Counted from the stretch's first letter, positions 46,185 to 56,102 are shown. The stretch is 64,000 nucleotides of DNA from Candidatus Acidulidesulfobacter diazotrophicus (GCA_004195025.1 SGBB01000001.1:1-64000), one strand, 5' to 3'. Program-made: numbers and translations. The notes: generated from the sequence alone by a model not told the origin.

Positions 46185-46928
46185 ATGACAAACAATAACA
46201 AAAAAGGGAATATACTCGTAATAGATGATGAGATAGACCTGATAGAATTACTAAAATATAACCTTGCAAAAGACGGATATAACATACAATTTGCCTTAAA
46301 CGGCTATGACGGAATACATTTCGCCGAATTAACAAAACCGGATTTGATTGTACTTGATTTAATGCTGCCGGATTTAACAGGATACGAGGTTTGCAAACGA
46401 ATTAAAGCAAATTATGCAACAAGTTCAATTCCTATTATATTTTTATCGGCTAAGCAGGAAGAAGTTGACAAAATTCTTGGATTTGAAGCAGGCGGGGAAG
46501 ATTATATGACAAAACCTTTTTCTATTAATGAGCTTATTGCAAGAATAAGAGCTATTTTTAAAAGAACATACGCAAACACGATAAATCATTTGCTTGATTC
46601 CGACGGCGGCAAGCCTTCTATGCCAAATGAATTCAATTTTAGAAATATCAATGTCAATGTGTCTAAACATAGCGTAATGGTTAAAAATAAAGAAATAAAA
46701 CTAAGTCCTACCGAATTTAAGCTGCTTGTATTTTTAATGACTTATGCAGGAGAAGTTTTTTCAAGAGAAAAATTATTGGACAATATATGGGGCAGCGATT
46801 CATTTGTAGAGCCAAGGACGGTTGACGTACACATTCGCAGGCTCCGCTCAAATATTGAAATAGATGAAACCGTTAAATTTATAGACACTGTAAGAGGCGC
46901 AGGCTATAGATTTATAAACGAAGATTAA
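46185..46928 (+). CDS. OmpR/PhoB-type response regulator
   Basis: A 247-residue two-component regulator. The receiver domain (about 10-130) has ILVIDDEIDLIELL, the phosphorylated Asp58 in LIVLDLMLPDLTGYEVC, and the Lys of DYMTKPFSINELIARIRAIF. The winged-helix DNA-binding domain (about 155-245) reads EIKLSPTEFKLLVFLMTYAG, and RLRSNIEIDETVKFIDTVRG leads to AGYRF. No histidine kinase gene is adjacent, so its partner is elsewhere. It closely follows the phosphorylase gene, but a regulatory link is only a guess. Its stop is eight bases from the convergent purN stop. Confidence 0.92.
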   Translation: MTNNNKKGNILVIDDEIDLIELLKYNLAKDGYNIQFALNGYDGIHFAELTKPDLIVLDLMLPDLTGYEVCKRIKANYATSSIPIIFLSAKQEEVDKILGFEAGGEDYMTKPFSINELIARIRAIFKRTYANTINHLLDSDGGKPSMPNEFNFRNINVNVSKHSVMVKNKEIKLSPTEFKLLVFLMTYAGEVFSREKLLDNIWGSDSFVEPRTVDVHIRRLRSNIEIDETVKFIDTVRGAGYRFINED

Positions 46929-46936
46929 TTTTATGA

Positions 46937-47566
46937 TTAAAATATTTTTACTCTATTATCTGCAATTTTTAATTTTCCGCATGAAATTAATTCAAGAACT
47001 TTAATATACATTTTATGTTCCAATTTATGAATTTTTTCTTCCAAGGTTTCAATAGTATCGTATTCTTCAATAAAAACCGGTTCTTGAAGTATTATGGGAC
47101 CCGAATCAATTTCAGGTATCACAAAATGTATGGTTACGCCCGTTACTTTTACTCCGTAATCAAAAGCATCTTTGATAGCTTGTGTTCCTTTAAAAGCAGG
47201 CAATAACGAAGGATGAATATTTATTATTTTATTTAAGTTTTTTAAAACGAAATCGTTAGATAATATTTTCATAAAACCTGCAAGGATAATATAATCAATT
47301 TTATATTTATTGATTATTTCAGTTAATCCTTTTTCGAATAAAGTTCTTTCAGCCGCTTTTTTAAAAGGAAGGCAATATAAATTTATATCCGCATACATAT
47401 TTTTGACTTTATCAATTATCGGAGCATCAGGGTTATTGCATACTAATGCTTTAATGCTAATTTTAGATACACTACTATTTGCGCTTGAAAAATTATTTAT
47501 TATATTAATGGCGTTAGAGCCGTTACCTGAAGCAAGTATTATGATATTTTTATGAAAATTTTTCAT
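46937..47566 (-). CDS. purN: Phosphoribosylglycinamide formyltransferase
   Basis: Third step of purine synthesis, formylating GAR with 10-formyl-tetrahydrofolate. The 209-residue protein starts NIIILASGNGSNAINIINNF. The Asn and His of the catalytic motif are in IINIHPSLLPAFKGTQAIKD, and the Asp is in VIPEIDSGPIILQ. The length is normal. It is 18 bases downstream of purM, a common pairing. It converges with the response regulator gene. Confidence 0.96.
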   Translation of the reverse strand: MKNFHKNIIILASGNGSNAINIINNFSSANSSVSKISIKALVCNNPDAPIIDKVKNMYADINLYCLPFKKAAERTLFEKGLTEIINKYKIDYIILAGFMKILSNDFVLKNLNKIINIHPSLLPAFKGTQAIKDAFDYGVKVTGVTIHFVIPEIDSGPIILQEPVFIEEYDTIETLEEKIHKLEHKMYIKVLELISCGKLKIADNRVKIF

Positions 47567-47584
47567 ATATTTTAAAATTTTAGT

Positions 47585-48682
47585 TTAAATAAATTTTACT
47601 TTAATATTCATAGAAGATTCTATAGGGGAAGATTTAATTATATTTCCGATTTTAAATGATTTATAAAAATTTTGACTAACACCGCCGGTTGAATCTAAAT
47701 TATTAAAATTATTTATAAAATCAATAACTTTATTTTCTTCGTCTTTATTTACGACTATTATCATACCTATCCCGCAATTAAAAACTTTATAAAATTCAGT
47801 TTCTTCAATATTTCCGTTTTCTCTTAATATATTAAAAATCTCGGGGATTTTCCATGAATTTTTATTAATTTCGGCTGCGGCATTATCAGGTATAATTCTT
47901 TTTAAGTTTTCAGGGATGCCTCCTCCTGTAATATGCGCTATACCCTTAATATTTTGTTTTCCTTCGAATTTTTCTACCAATTTATTGATAAGACCAGAAT
48001 ATATAATAGTAGGCTCTAACAAGGCACCTGCAACGGTCGTGCCGTCGCTTAAAAATTTATCGTCAATGGTTAAAGACATCGTATCAAATACTATTTTACG
48101 TGCGAGGGAATACCCGTTTGAATGCAGCCCGCTTGAAGCAATACCTATTACAGAATCTCCTTCTTTGATGTTTGAGCCGTTTATAATTGAATTTTTATCT
48201 ACTATTCCTACGGCAAATCCTGCAAGATCGTACTCGTTATTTTTATAAAAAGAAGGCATCTCCGCCATTTCTCCGCCTATTAGAGAACAGCCTGCAATTT
48301 TGCATCCGGCGGCAATACCTGTTATAATTTCTTTTATAGATTCAGGGTTTAGTTTAGATGTAGAAATATAATCTAAGAAAAAAAGCGGCTCTGCGCCGAG
48401 ACATGCTATGTCGTTAACGCTCATAGCCACGAGATCTAATCCGATAGTATTATGTTTGTTTGCATCAAAAGCAATTTTAAGTTTTGTTCCTACACCGTCA
48501 GTACCTGATACTAAAACAGGTTCCTTATACTTAAAAATTAAATTAGAAAGGGAAAATAAAGAACCGAATGACCCAAAATTATCAACAACTTCATCTCTGA
48601 AAGTACTCTTAACTATATCGGATATTGAATCAACGGCAATTTTTCCTGCCTCTATGTCAACTCCTGCATTTTTATAATCCAT
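47585..48682 (-). CDS. purM: Phosphoribosylformylglycinamidine cyclo-ligase (AIR synthetase)
   Basis: Forms aminoimidazole ribonucleotide in purine synthesis. The 365-residue protein begins YKNAGVDIEAGKIAVDSISD and contains SGTDGVGTKLKIAFDANKHN and GLDLVAMSVNDIACLGAEPL. The segment GCSLIGGEMAEMPSFY and AHITGGGIPENLKRIIP follow. All are standard. purN follows directly downstream. The region upstream of the start carries the 16-bp array described separately, which could lie within the leader. Confidence 0.96.
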   Translation of the reverse strand: MDYKNAGVDIEAGKIAVDSISDIVKSTFRDEVVDNFGSFGSLFSLSNLIFKYKEPVLVSGTDGVGTKLKIAFDANKHNTIGLDLVAMSVNDIACLGAEPLFFLDYISTSKLNPESIKEIITGIAAGCKIAGCSLIGGEMAEMPSFYKNNEYDLAGFAVGIVDKNSIINGSNIKEGDSVIGIASSGLHSNGYSLARKIVFDTMSLTIDDKFLSDGTTVAGALLEPTIIYSGLINKLVEKFEGKQNIKGIAHITGGGIPENLKRIIPDNAAAEINKNSWKIPEIFNILRENGNIEETEFYKVFNCGIGMIIVVNKDEENKVIDFINNFNNLDSTGGVSQNFYKSFKIGNIIKSSPIESSMNIKVKFI

Positions 48683-48716
48683 TATTAACGTCCTTAAATA
48701 AAATTAATTTTACTGA

Positions 48717-48833
48717 AATTTTCTTTTTTATTTATTTTTCTTTTTATTTATTTTTCTTTTTATTTATTTTTCTTTTTATTTATTTTTCTTTTTATTTATT
48801 TTTCTTTTTATTTATTTTTCTTTTTATTTATTA
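48717..48833. repeat. 16-bp tandem array (TTTTTCTTTTTATTTA) upstream of purM
   Basis: About seven copies, with the C of each unit at 48723, 48740, 48756, 48772, 48788, 48804 and 48820; the first interval is 17 bases and the others 16. It sits 34 bases upstream of the purM ATG. The remainder of the 283-base spacer to ftsY is A+T-rich with no further feature. Confidence 0.95.
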
Positions 48834-48965
48834 TTGACTATTGTATTTATTATTACCTTCTGTTATCCATTATTATATTATTATCTATTATTTAAATTTT
48901 TTTAAATTTAATACAAAAATTAAACCATAAAAACAAATTTAAATATATAAAAATTATAAAAATAT

Positions 48966-49877
48966 CTAAAAAATATTATCAACAAACATTTCAGGAGAAA
49001 ACTCCGATATATCGTCTATTTTTTCGCCAGTCCCTATAAATCTGACGGGAAGGTTTAATTTTGAAATAGCATCTATAATTATTCCGCCTTTTGCCGAACC
49101 GTCAAGCTTGGTTATTATTATACCTGAAACATCTATTAATTCCTTAAACTGTTCTATCTGGGCAATAGAATTTTGCCCTAAACTTGCATCAATAACTATA
49201 ATGGTTTCTTGGGGCGAAATTCCTGCGGCTTTAGAAACGGTTCTTTTAATTTTGGCAAGTTCTTCCATTAAATGTTTTTTATTATGAAGTCTTCCCGCCG
49301 TATCTATTATTAAAACATCAAAATCCTTTTCTTTAAGCATTATTGATGCATCGTGTGCTACGGAAGCAGGGTCTTGATTTTCTTTGCCTGTTACCACGGG
49401 AATACCTATTTTTTCTCCCCATATTTCCATCTGTTCTTTGCCTGCCGCCCTGAATGTATCGCAAGCCGCAATTAAAACATTTCTGCCTTCGTTTTTATAA
49501 AAATTGGCGAGTTTTCCTACCGTAGTAGTTTTACCTGCGCCGTTTACTCCGACAATTAAAAATATTGTTTTTTTATTATTAAAATCAATAAGAGGAAAAT
49601 CCTTAGATATTTTGTCTTTAATAACTTTTTTCAAAGCATTTTGAATTTTGTCCTGATTCAATTCTTTTTCTTTTGAAATCATTTTTTTTAAATCTTCTAT
49701 AATTTCATTTGATGTCCCAAAAGAAATATCTGAAGTTATTAAAGCCTCTTCTATCTTTTCTATATAATCATCATCAAGTTTTGAAGAACTAAACACAGAA
49801 TTGATTTTTTCCGAAATACTATTTTTAGTTTTTTTTAATGCCGAACTAAAATTTTTAAATTTATCAAATATTTTCAT
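48966..49877 (-). CDS. ftsY: Signal recognition particle receptor FtsY
   Basis: GTPase that docks SRP-bound ribosomes at the membrane. The 303-residue protein has a short N-terminal part, an SRP54_N-like helical region near 30-95, and the G domain. G1 is GVNGAGKTTTVGKL near 110-123, then CDTFRAAGKEQMEIWG, DTAGRLHNKKHLMEELAKI, and TKLDGSAKGGIIID. The acidic A domain of enterobacterial FtsY is absent, which is usual outside that group. SMC is the next gene upstream on the same strand, a pairing seen in many bacteria. Confidence 0.95.
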   Translation of the reverse strand: MKIFDKFKNFSSALKKTKNSISEKINSVFSSSKLDDDYIEKIEEALITSDISFGTSNEIIEDLKKMISKEKELNQDKIQNALKKVIKDKISKDFPLIDFNNKKTIFLIVGVNGAGKTTTVGKLANFYKNEGRNVLIAACDTFRAAGKEQMEIWGEKIGIPVVTGKENQDPASVAHDASIMLKEKDFDVLIIDTAGRLHNKKHLMEELAKIKRTVSKAAGISPQETIIVIDASLGQNSIAQIEQFKELIDVSGIIITKLDGSAKGGIIIDAISKLNLPVRFIGTGEKIDDISEFSPEMFVDNIF

Positions 49878-50042
49878 TTATGAAAACTCCTAATTAATCC
49901 ACGCTAAATGCTTATATATAAATTAAATTGATGTAATTCATGTCATGGTCATGCATAGTTATAAAAATATATTTGAAATCTTAATGCTTGCAATTGCTGC
50001 AGTCTGCAGTATTAGCTATTAAGAACTTACAAGTCTTTTGGC

Positions 50043-53000
50043 TTAATTCATAGCTACGGAAACCACTTTAGAAATACCGGGTTCTTTTGACGTAATACCA
50101 AAAATATAGTTTCCTATTTCCATAGTTTTCTTATTATGCGTTACTATAATAATCTGGGATGAATTTGAGACTTCTTTTACTAATTTATTAAATCTTGCGT
50201 TGTTTGCATCATCTAACGGAGCGTCAACTTCATCTATAACACAAAACGGACTTTTTTTTACAAGAAAAATAGCAAAAATAAGACTGGCTATAACCAATAC
50301 CTTTTCGCCCTGCGATAAAAGATTCAGTCCTGATAATTTTTTACCTGGTATCTGAACATTTATCTCTATTCCTGAAGTATCTGCAGTATTACTTTTATTA
50401 ATACTTAAATCGGTTATAGTATTATTGTCAGAGAAAAATTTTTCGCCTGCAATATTAACGCCGGCTGATGAACTTTTGCTTCTTACGTTTACTATATCGG
50501 CATGCCCCCCGCCAAATAAAAAATTGAAAAGTTCATTAAATTTTTCTTTAAATTTATTGAGATCTGAATTAAATTTTTCTCTTGAAACGGTATCAAGTTT
50601 TTTTATTATATCTTCCAATGAACTGATTGATTCATTTAAGTCTTTATTTTGCGATGATAAAAAATTTAGCCTGTCTAAAACTTCCGTATATTCATGAGAT
50701 GCGTTCATATTGATATTTCCCGCGCTATCTATTTCATTTTTAAGTTCATTAATCTTTTTTTTAAGCTCCTGGTCGCTTATATTTTGAAATTTATCTTCTT
50801 CTTCATTTTTTTCATTTAATATATTTAAATATTTTTCTTCTTCTTCAGTAAAACCGAAAACATTTAATTCATTAAGCTTTTCTTCAAACATTTTAATATA
50901 AGTTAAAGCGTTGTCTTTTTTCTTTTCAGCTTCATTTTTTTCCCGCTTTAATTTTCCGGAAATTAAAGTTTTTTCTTCAATCGTAATTTTTATTTTTTCT
51001 AAATCAGAATCAAGCTGCTTAATGCTATCGCTAATTTCAATTAGTTTTATATTCAAATTATTAATTTTGTCTTTTTTTAGAAAAATATTTTCATTAATTG
51101 ATTCAATTGTTTTATTTACGTCATTTATTTCATTTTTTATTTTATTATATCTAAAAATTCCATTCTTAATACTTAGTTCAATGTTCCCGATTTCTTTATT
51201 TAAATAGGCTAAATTATTTTCGGCTGAAGATAATTCAATTCTCAGCTTAACTTCCTTTTCTTTTATTTCTTCAAATTCATCTTCCTTAATTATTAATTTT
51301 TTATCAAATTCCTTTTTTTGAATGTTTTGCTCCGACGAAATTACTTCTAAACTATTTAATTCCTGTTTTGATTTTTCCGTATCATCGTCAAGTTTATTCT
51401 TATCGGTAATTATATTTTCTAATTCTTTTTTAATAATATTCAATCTTTCTTTAGACTGTATTATACGGCTACCGATATGTTTTATATCATTCTCTTCCGT
51501 CAGCTTTTGCATTTTTCCGGATTGAATATTATTCTTAATGCTTTCCGTCTCTTTTTTAATTTCTTTTATACTATTTTCTTTAATTAAAATTTCAGATATT
51601 TTTTGATTAATATTATATTCTATTTCTGAAATTTTTACTTTAAATTGCACCAATTTATTTTTATTTAATAAAATATTTTCATTTTCAGCTTTTTTATCCC
51701 TTCCTGCTTTAATAAGCCCTGAAGGTAGAAAAATAGTTCCGTCTTGAGAAATAATATTTATTTTTGGAAAATGACCTTCGTTTTTTATATAAGCAAATAT
51801 TGCATTAGTATTTTCCGTATAATAAAAATTAAAATCTAATTTTTCAATTATAGAATAATTATATATTGAATTAAATTGGGCGGGGTAAGTATCTTTATTT
51901 TCTGCATTATTTACATCATTATTATCTTTGTTATTATCTTTATTTTTATTTTCCTTATATTTTTCCGTAAAATTTATAAATTTCATTTTATCCCTTAGAG
52001 GTAAAAGCCCGAGCCGATTAATTAAATTTTTAATTTCGATGTCTGCATCGTCAATATTATTGACGCCATCAGATTTATTGCCGTTATTATTTAAAACATA
52101 CAATTCCGCCGAACCTGAATCATTTAGGTTTAAATATGCCGCCGCATTTTTTGCATCTTCTATATCTGAAATAAATATAGTTTCCAATTTACAGCCTGCC
52201 GCTTCCCATACTATTTTTTCAAACCCGCCTGAGACTTCTAACATATCCCCTAAACTTCCTGATATGTTAAATTCGTCAGATTTGCTTAAAAGTTTTTTTG
52301 AACCTTCGGAAAAACCTTCATGCTGTTCTAAAAACTCCGCTAATCTTGTTATATGTAATTTTAATTCTATTAATTCTTTTTCATCTCTGTTGTGTGCAAG
52401 TCTTAGTTCTTCGGTTTGTTTTATAATTATATCCAATTCTTCATTTTTTGACCTTAATTTGTTTTCTAATTCATTTAATGTATTCTGTATATCATTTATT
52501 AAATTATTTTTTGAATTAAGTAATTCTTCGTCACCTATAGTTTCCTGATTAATTTTATCAATTAATTGTTCAGAATTTGAAATTCTTGAAAAATACGCCG
52601 TTATATTTTTCTTATTAAACGCTATTTTATTATTTAACATTTGTGATTTCTCAATAGTCGTTAAAATATCATCGTTTAATATTTCAATTTCATTTTTTAT
52701 TTCTTCTATATATTTTCTTTTTTGCTGTATTTCATTGTTTATAAATAACATTTTTTCTTTATTTTTTTTTAAAACAGATACAAATTCTTCTTTTTTATTT
52801 TTTAAATCTTCTAATTTTGAAACATTTCTGCTTTTAAAAGTCTCGCTTTCTTTTAATTCATTTTCCTTCTTAATTTTTTCCGAATTTAACATTGCCGATT
52901 TTTCTTCGGCATATTTTATATCTGAATTTATTCCGGCTATTTCTATAATAAGCTTATTTTTGTTGCCTTCCGCCAATTTAAATTTTTCGTTAAGTTCATC

Positions 53001-53840
53001 AAAATAAGTTTTTTCTTTTATTATTAAATTCTCATTTAAAATTATTTCATTATCAAAATTTTGAATATCCGTATTAAATTTTTCAGCCGTCTTTTTATTT
53101 TCATCAATAGATAAAATAGCTTTATTTCTAGATCTGTCATACAGAACAAATTCGCATAATCTTTTTTCTTCACTGATTTTTTTAAACTTCTCCAAAGCTT
53201 CCGATTGAATTTTTAAAACTTTTTCCTGTTTCTCTACCTCATTATATATATCCTGTATTCTATTTAAATTTGTATTTGTATTTTCTAATTTTCTTAATGC
53301 AACTTTTTTCTGGTTTTTAAATTTTATAATGCCGGAAGCCTCTTCAAAAAGCAGCCTCATCTCTTCAGGCTTATAGTTTAATATAGAACTTATTTTAAGA
53401 GGATCTAAAATAGAATAGAATTTGAATGATATTCCGCTTTCAATAAAAAAATTTGTATAATCCCTATATGATACGATGGTGCCGTTTATCCGGTATTCAC
53501 TTTCTCCGTCTTTATAATGCCTTCTTTCTGCCATAATTTCAGAAAAATCTTTGTATTTGAAATCAATTTCGCCGTCATTTAAAAAGACGCCTTTTGCAAC
53601 TGCAACGGAAGATACATTTTTTGATTTTGAAGCAGAACCGTTAAATATAAGTTCATTCATATTTTTAAGACGCAATTCTTTTAAATTCTGTTCTCCGGCA
53701 ATAAACCTGACGGCATCCACGATATTGCTTTTGCCGCAGCCGTTAGGTCCTACTATAACGCTAATTTTTTCGTCAAATTGTATTCTGACTTTATCTGGAA
53801 AAGTCTTAAATCCGAAAAGTTCAATATGTTTAAGTTTCAT
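50043..53840 (-). CDS. smc: Chromosome partition protein SMC
   Basis: Long coiled-coil ATPase of chromosome condensation, 1265 residues with this start. Walker A is GPNGCGKSN at 31-39 after MKLKHIELFGFKTF. Two coiled-coil arms flank a hinge that starts near 500, with a low-complexity Asn/Lys/Asp-rich stretch near 630-660. The C-terminal head has FLFGGGHADI, a signature segment LSQGEKVLVIAS and Walker B FCVIDEVDAPLDDAN. The signature has Gln where most SMC proteins have the second Gly of LSGGE. A longer frame starts at 53897 but overlaps rsmE, and family members begin at MKLK, so 53840 is used. ScpA and ScpB are not in the window. Confidence 0.95.
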   Translation of the reverse strand: MKLKHIELFGFKTFPDKVRIQFDEKISVIVGPNGCGKSNIVDAVRFIAGEQNLKELRLKNMNELIFNGSASKSKNVSSVAVAKGVFLNDGEIDFKYKDFSEIMAERRHYKDGESEYRINGTIVSYRDYTNFFIESGISFKFYSILDPLKISSILNYKPEEMRLLFEEASGIIKFKNQKKVALRKLENTNTNLNRIQDIYNEVEKQEKVLKIQSEALEKFKKISEEKRLCEFVLYDRSRNKAILSIDENKKTAEKFNTDIQNFDNEIILNENLIIKEKTYFDELNEKFKLAEGNKNKLIIEIAGINSDIKYAEEKSAMLNSEKIKKENELKESETFKSRNVSKLEDLKNKKEEFVSVLKKNKEKMLFINNEIQQKRKYIEEIKNEIEILNDDILTTIEKSQMLNNKIAFNKKNITAYFSRISNSEQLIDKINQETIGDEELLNSKNNLINDIQNTLNELENKLRSKNEELDIIIKQTEELRLAHNRDEKELIELKLHITRLAEFLEQHEGFSEGSKKLLSKSDEFNISGSLGDMLEVSGGFEKIVWEAAGCKLETIFISDIEDAKNAAAYLNLNDSGSAELYVLNNNGNKSDGVNNIDDADIEIKNLINRLGLLPLRDKMKFINFTEKYKENKNKDNNKDNNDVNNAENKDTYPAQFNSIYNYSIIEKLDFNFYYTENTNAIFAYIKNEGHFPKINIISQDGTIFLPSGLIKAGRDKKAENENILLNKNKLVQFKVKISEIEYNINQKISEILIKENSIKEIKKETESIKNNIQSGKMQKLTEENDIKHIGSRIIQSKERLNIIKKELENIITDKNKLDDDTEKSKQELNSLEVISSEQNIQKKEFDKKLIIKEDEFEEIKEKEVKLRIELSSAENNLAYLNKEIGNIELSIKNGIFRYNKIKNEINDVNKTIESINENIFLKKDKINNLNIKLIEISDSIKQLDSDLEKIKITIEEKTLISGKLKREKNEAEKKKDNALTYIKMFEEKLNELNVFGFTEEEEKYLNILNEKNEEEDKFQNISDQELKKKINELKNEIDSAGNINMNASHEYTEVLDRLNFLSSQNKDLNESISSLEDIIKKLDTVSREKFNSDLNKFKEKFNELFNFLFGGGHADIVNVRSKSSSAGVNIAGEKFFSDNNTITDLSINKSNTADTSGIEINVQIPGKKLSGLNLLSQGEKVLVIASLIFAIFLVKKSPFCVIDEVDAPLDDANNARFNKLVKEVSNSSQIIIVTHNKKTMEIGNYIFGITSKEPGISKVVSVAMN

Positions 53841-53877
53841 AATAATTATATTGCATAAATAATCTATTATTTTTATT

Positions 53878-54642
53878 TTACATAAAAAAACAAACAAGCA
53901 CCGAAGCGGAAAATATAGCTGCGCTGAAAGAACTCATTACATAATCTGCTAATTTTATGGGAATAAAAGATTGTTCTTCCGCCAATTTTAATTCTTCATC
54001 GGAAAAATCTCCCTCAGGTCCTATAAACAAAGCAATATTGAAATAATTATTTTGAAACTCATTACTATTTAAATTATTTAATGATAAATGATTTAACAAA
54101 TAATCTTTTAATAATTTATTGGAAGATAAGGCGCCTATAAATTTAATATCAAATTTGACGCATAAAGAAAGCGCTTCTTTAAAATCAATAGGCTGCAGTA
54201 TTTTCGTCATTTTATTTCTGCCTGATAATATCATTGAGGATGCAGAGATTTTTTTCCATCTATCAATTTTGCTTTTAGAATCGGAACTATCTAAATGTCT
54301 TATTGACCTCGAGGTTATTAGCGGATATACTGAATAAATATCAAGCTCGCAAATTTTTGAAAGCATAATATCCATTAAATTTGAAGCAATAATCGGTAAA
54401 AAAAGATGAATTCTGACAGGCTTTTCCGTAAATTTTTCAAAAGACAAAATTTTGACTTTAATGTTTTTTTTTGAAATAGAACTTATAATTCCCGTACATA
54501 ATATCCCTGAGCCGTCGTAAAGTTTTATTTCCGAACCGTTATTTAATCTTAGTGCTTTAACATGATTTAATATTAACGGTAAATCTATTTCTTTGCCTAT
54601 TAATTTATTTGATAAATCATTAACATAAAATCTATTATGCAT
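53878..54642 (-). CDS. RsmE-family protein (16S rRNA U1498 methyltransferase fold), diverged
   Basis: A 254-residue SPOUT-family protein. The start MHNRFYVNDLSN and the N-terminal PUA-like part, then RHLDSSDSKSKIDRWKKISA and FIGPEGDFSDEELKLAEEQ, match RsmE, which methylates U1498 of 16S rRNA. The trefoil-knot motif that should read LGxRxLRxET reads LADYVMSSFSAA, losing both Arg and the Glu. The EQ-containing segment before SxR reads SASSMILSGRN. The fold is clear but the SAM site is altered, so activity is uncertain. It is 37 bases upstream of SMC on the same strand. Confidence 0.8.
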   Translation of the reverse strand: MHNRFYVNDLSNKLIGKEIDLPLILNHVKALRLNNGSEIKLYDGSGILCTGIISSISKKNIKVKILSFEKFTEKPVRIHLFLPIIASNLMDIMLSKICELDIYSVYPLITSRSIRHLDSSDSKSKIDRWKKISASSMILSGRNKMTKILQPIDFKEALSLCVKFDIKFIGALSSNKLLKDYLLNHLSLNNLNSNEFQNNYFNIALFIGPEGDFSDEELKLAEEQSFIPIKLADYVMSSFSAAIFSASVLVCFFM

Positions 54643-54803
54643 TATATAAAATAATTTTTATAATATAATATTTAGACAAGACATGATTACAATAATTGTA
54701 AATTTAATATTTCAATAAATTGTCTAATTATAAAAAGTTAATTATAAATTATATCCGACAATATAAATACTGCGATTAAAATTTAAATAAAATTATTAAT
54801 ATT

Positions 54804-55367
54804 TTAATATTTCATAAATTTAATATAACGCCCTAATAAATCACTATCCTTTTCATTTTCTATAACATTAAAAGAGCTGCTTACAATAATATTCTTGTAA
54901 TCTATAATATCTTTTTTATTAATTTCAAATTTAGGCTCTTTAATTGATAAAATACCGCCATTTTTAAGAACTCTATAAAATTCTTTAACGGCTTTTTCTT
55001 TTTCTTTAATTTCATGAAACGCATAATAAAGAAATATTAAATCAATCTCATTATTCTTAATTGATTTTAAATTAGCCGCATCTTCAGTTTTAAAACTAAC
55101 GTTGCTCAAAAAAGAAAATTTTTTCAATGCTTTATCTATCAATTTTTTCTGAATATCTATTGATATTACGGAGCCGTCAACACCGACCTGTTTTGAAAGA
55201 TAAGGCGTTATAAAACCGTTGGCGGCGCCGACTTCAAGAACTTTCATTCCTGATTTTACGCCCATTAGTTTTATTTTTTTTTCCGGATTTTCAATAAATT
55301 TTCTTGCTGGATTATCTAATATAAATGAAAATATCGGGTTAAATAAAGGAGATGTTTTTAATTTCAT
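54804..55367 (-). CDS. Class I SAM-dependent methyltransferase
   Basis: A 187-residue methyltransferase of the Methyltransf_11/25 type. Motif I is VLEVGAANGFITPYLSKQVG near residues 44-63 with the acidic motif II ISIDIQKKLIDKALKK. AANLKSIKNNEIDLIFLYYA is the post-motif region and FYRVLKNGGILSIKEPKF the later strand. The N-terminus reads LFNPIFSFILDNPARKFIE. Substrate cannot be told; UbiE-like and small-molecule methyltransferases share this pattern. It lies alone between rsmE and the DUF502 gene on the same strand. Confidence 0.85.
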   Translation of the reverse strand: MKLKTSPLFNPIFSFILDNPARKFIENPEKKIKLMGVKSGMKVLEVGAANGFITPYLSKQVGVDGSVISIDIQKKLIDKALKKFSFLSNVSFKTEDAANLKSIKNNEIDLIFLYYAFHEIKEKEKAVKEFYRVLKNGGILSIKEPKFEINKKDIIDYKNIIVSSSFNVIENEKDSDLLGRYIKFMKY

Positions 55368-55382
55368 AAATTTTATTAATCT

Positions 55383-55424
<42 letters not shown>

Positions 55425-55496
55425 ATGTTTTAAATTTATTGTTTTAAATTACAATATTTATAATAATTTAAAATATTATATTTTTAATATTACACC

Positions 55497-56102
55497 TTAT
55501 AACTCAATATAATTTGGGAAAGAAATACCTGCAGACAGTATAATCTGTATGCCGTTTTTAATACTAATATCAGTTTCTATAACATCTTCCTTTTTTGCAA
55601 TCATGCTGAAACCAATGTAAAGATGATTCATAGGTATATATACCACGCAATATGAATTCTTATTTTCTTTTGTTCCGATATTTGTTTCGGAAGTTAAAAA
55701 CCCGTATAAAAACTTGTTATCCTGATATCTGACGAGAACAAATTTTTTAAATGAAGCTTTATCGGAAGAAAATATATCAATCCATTGTTTTGTAGATTGA
55801 TATAAAAGATTTACAAGCGGAATTTTTAAAATTCCTTTTTCAAAAAAACCTATAATATTTTTACCTATTACATTTGCAACAAGAAATCCGACAATAAATA
55901 TAATAATTATAAAAGGTATCAAACCTATATCGGGTATATATACGTGAAAATAATGTTTTATAATTAATGAAAAAGGATTAAATAATATATTTATTTCATC
56001 AAGAAGCCATACAATAACAAATATTATTACTAAAACAGGAATAATTATTGTTAATCCCGCCAGAAACTTTTTTTTTATATTATTGCCAAAAGACGTGCTC
56101 AT
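55497..56102 (-). CDS. DUF502 family membrane protein
   Basis: A 201-residue inner-membrane protein with two hydrophobic segments near 13-32 and 50-75. The first lies in KKKFLAGLTIIIPVLVIIFV and the second in IPDIGLIPFIIIIFIVGFLV. The soluble part has KIPLVNLLYQSTKQWIDIFS, YQDNKFLYGFLTSETN and VYIPMNHLYIGFSMIAKKED, which match DUF502 proteins. No function is established for the family. There is no clear partner gene beside it. Confidence 0.85.
   Translation of the reverse strand: MSTSFGNNIKKKFLAGLTIIIPVLVIIFVIVWLLDEINILFNPFSLIIKHYFHVYIPDIGLIPFIIIIFIVGFLVANVIGKNIIGFFEKGILKIPLVNLLYQSTKQWIDIFSSDKASFKKFVLVRYQDNKFLYGFLTSETNIGTKENKNSYCVVYIPMNHLYIGFSMIAKKEDVIETDISIKNGIQIILSAGISFPNYIEL

Noticed and set aside
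48625-48837. A plus-strand frame rich in Phe, Leu and Tyr over the 16-bp array
   Set aside because: It is the translation of the tandem array upstream of purM and has no independent support.
53841-53897. An N-terminal extension of SMC
   Set aside because: It overlaps the end of the rsmE gene and family members start at MKLKHIELFGFKTF.
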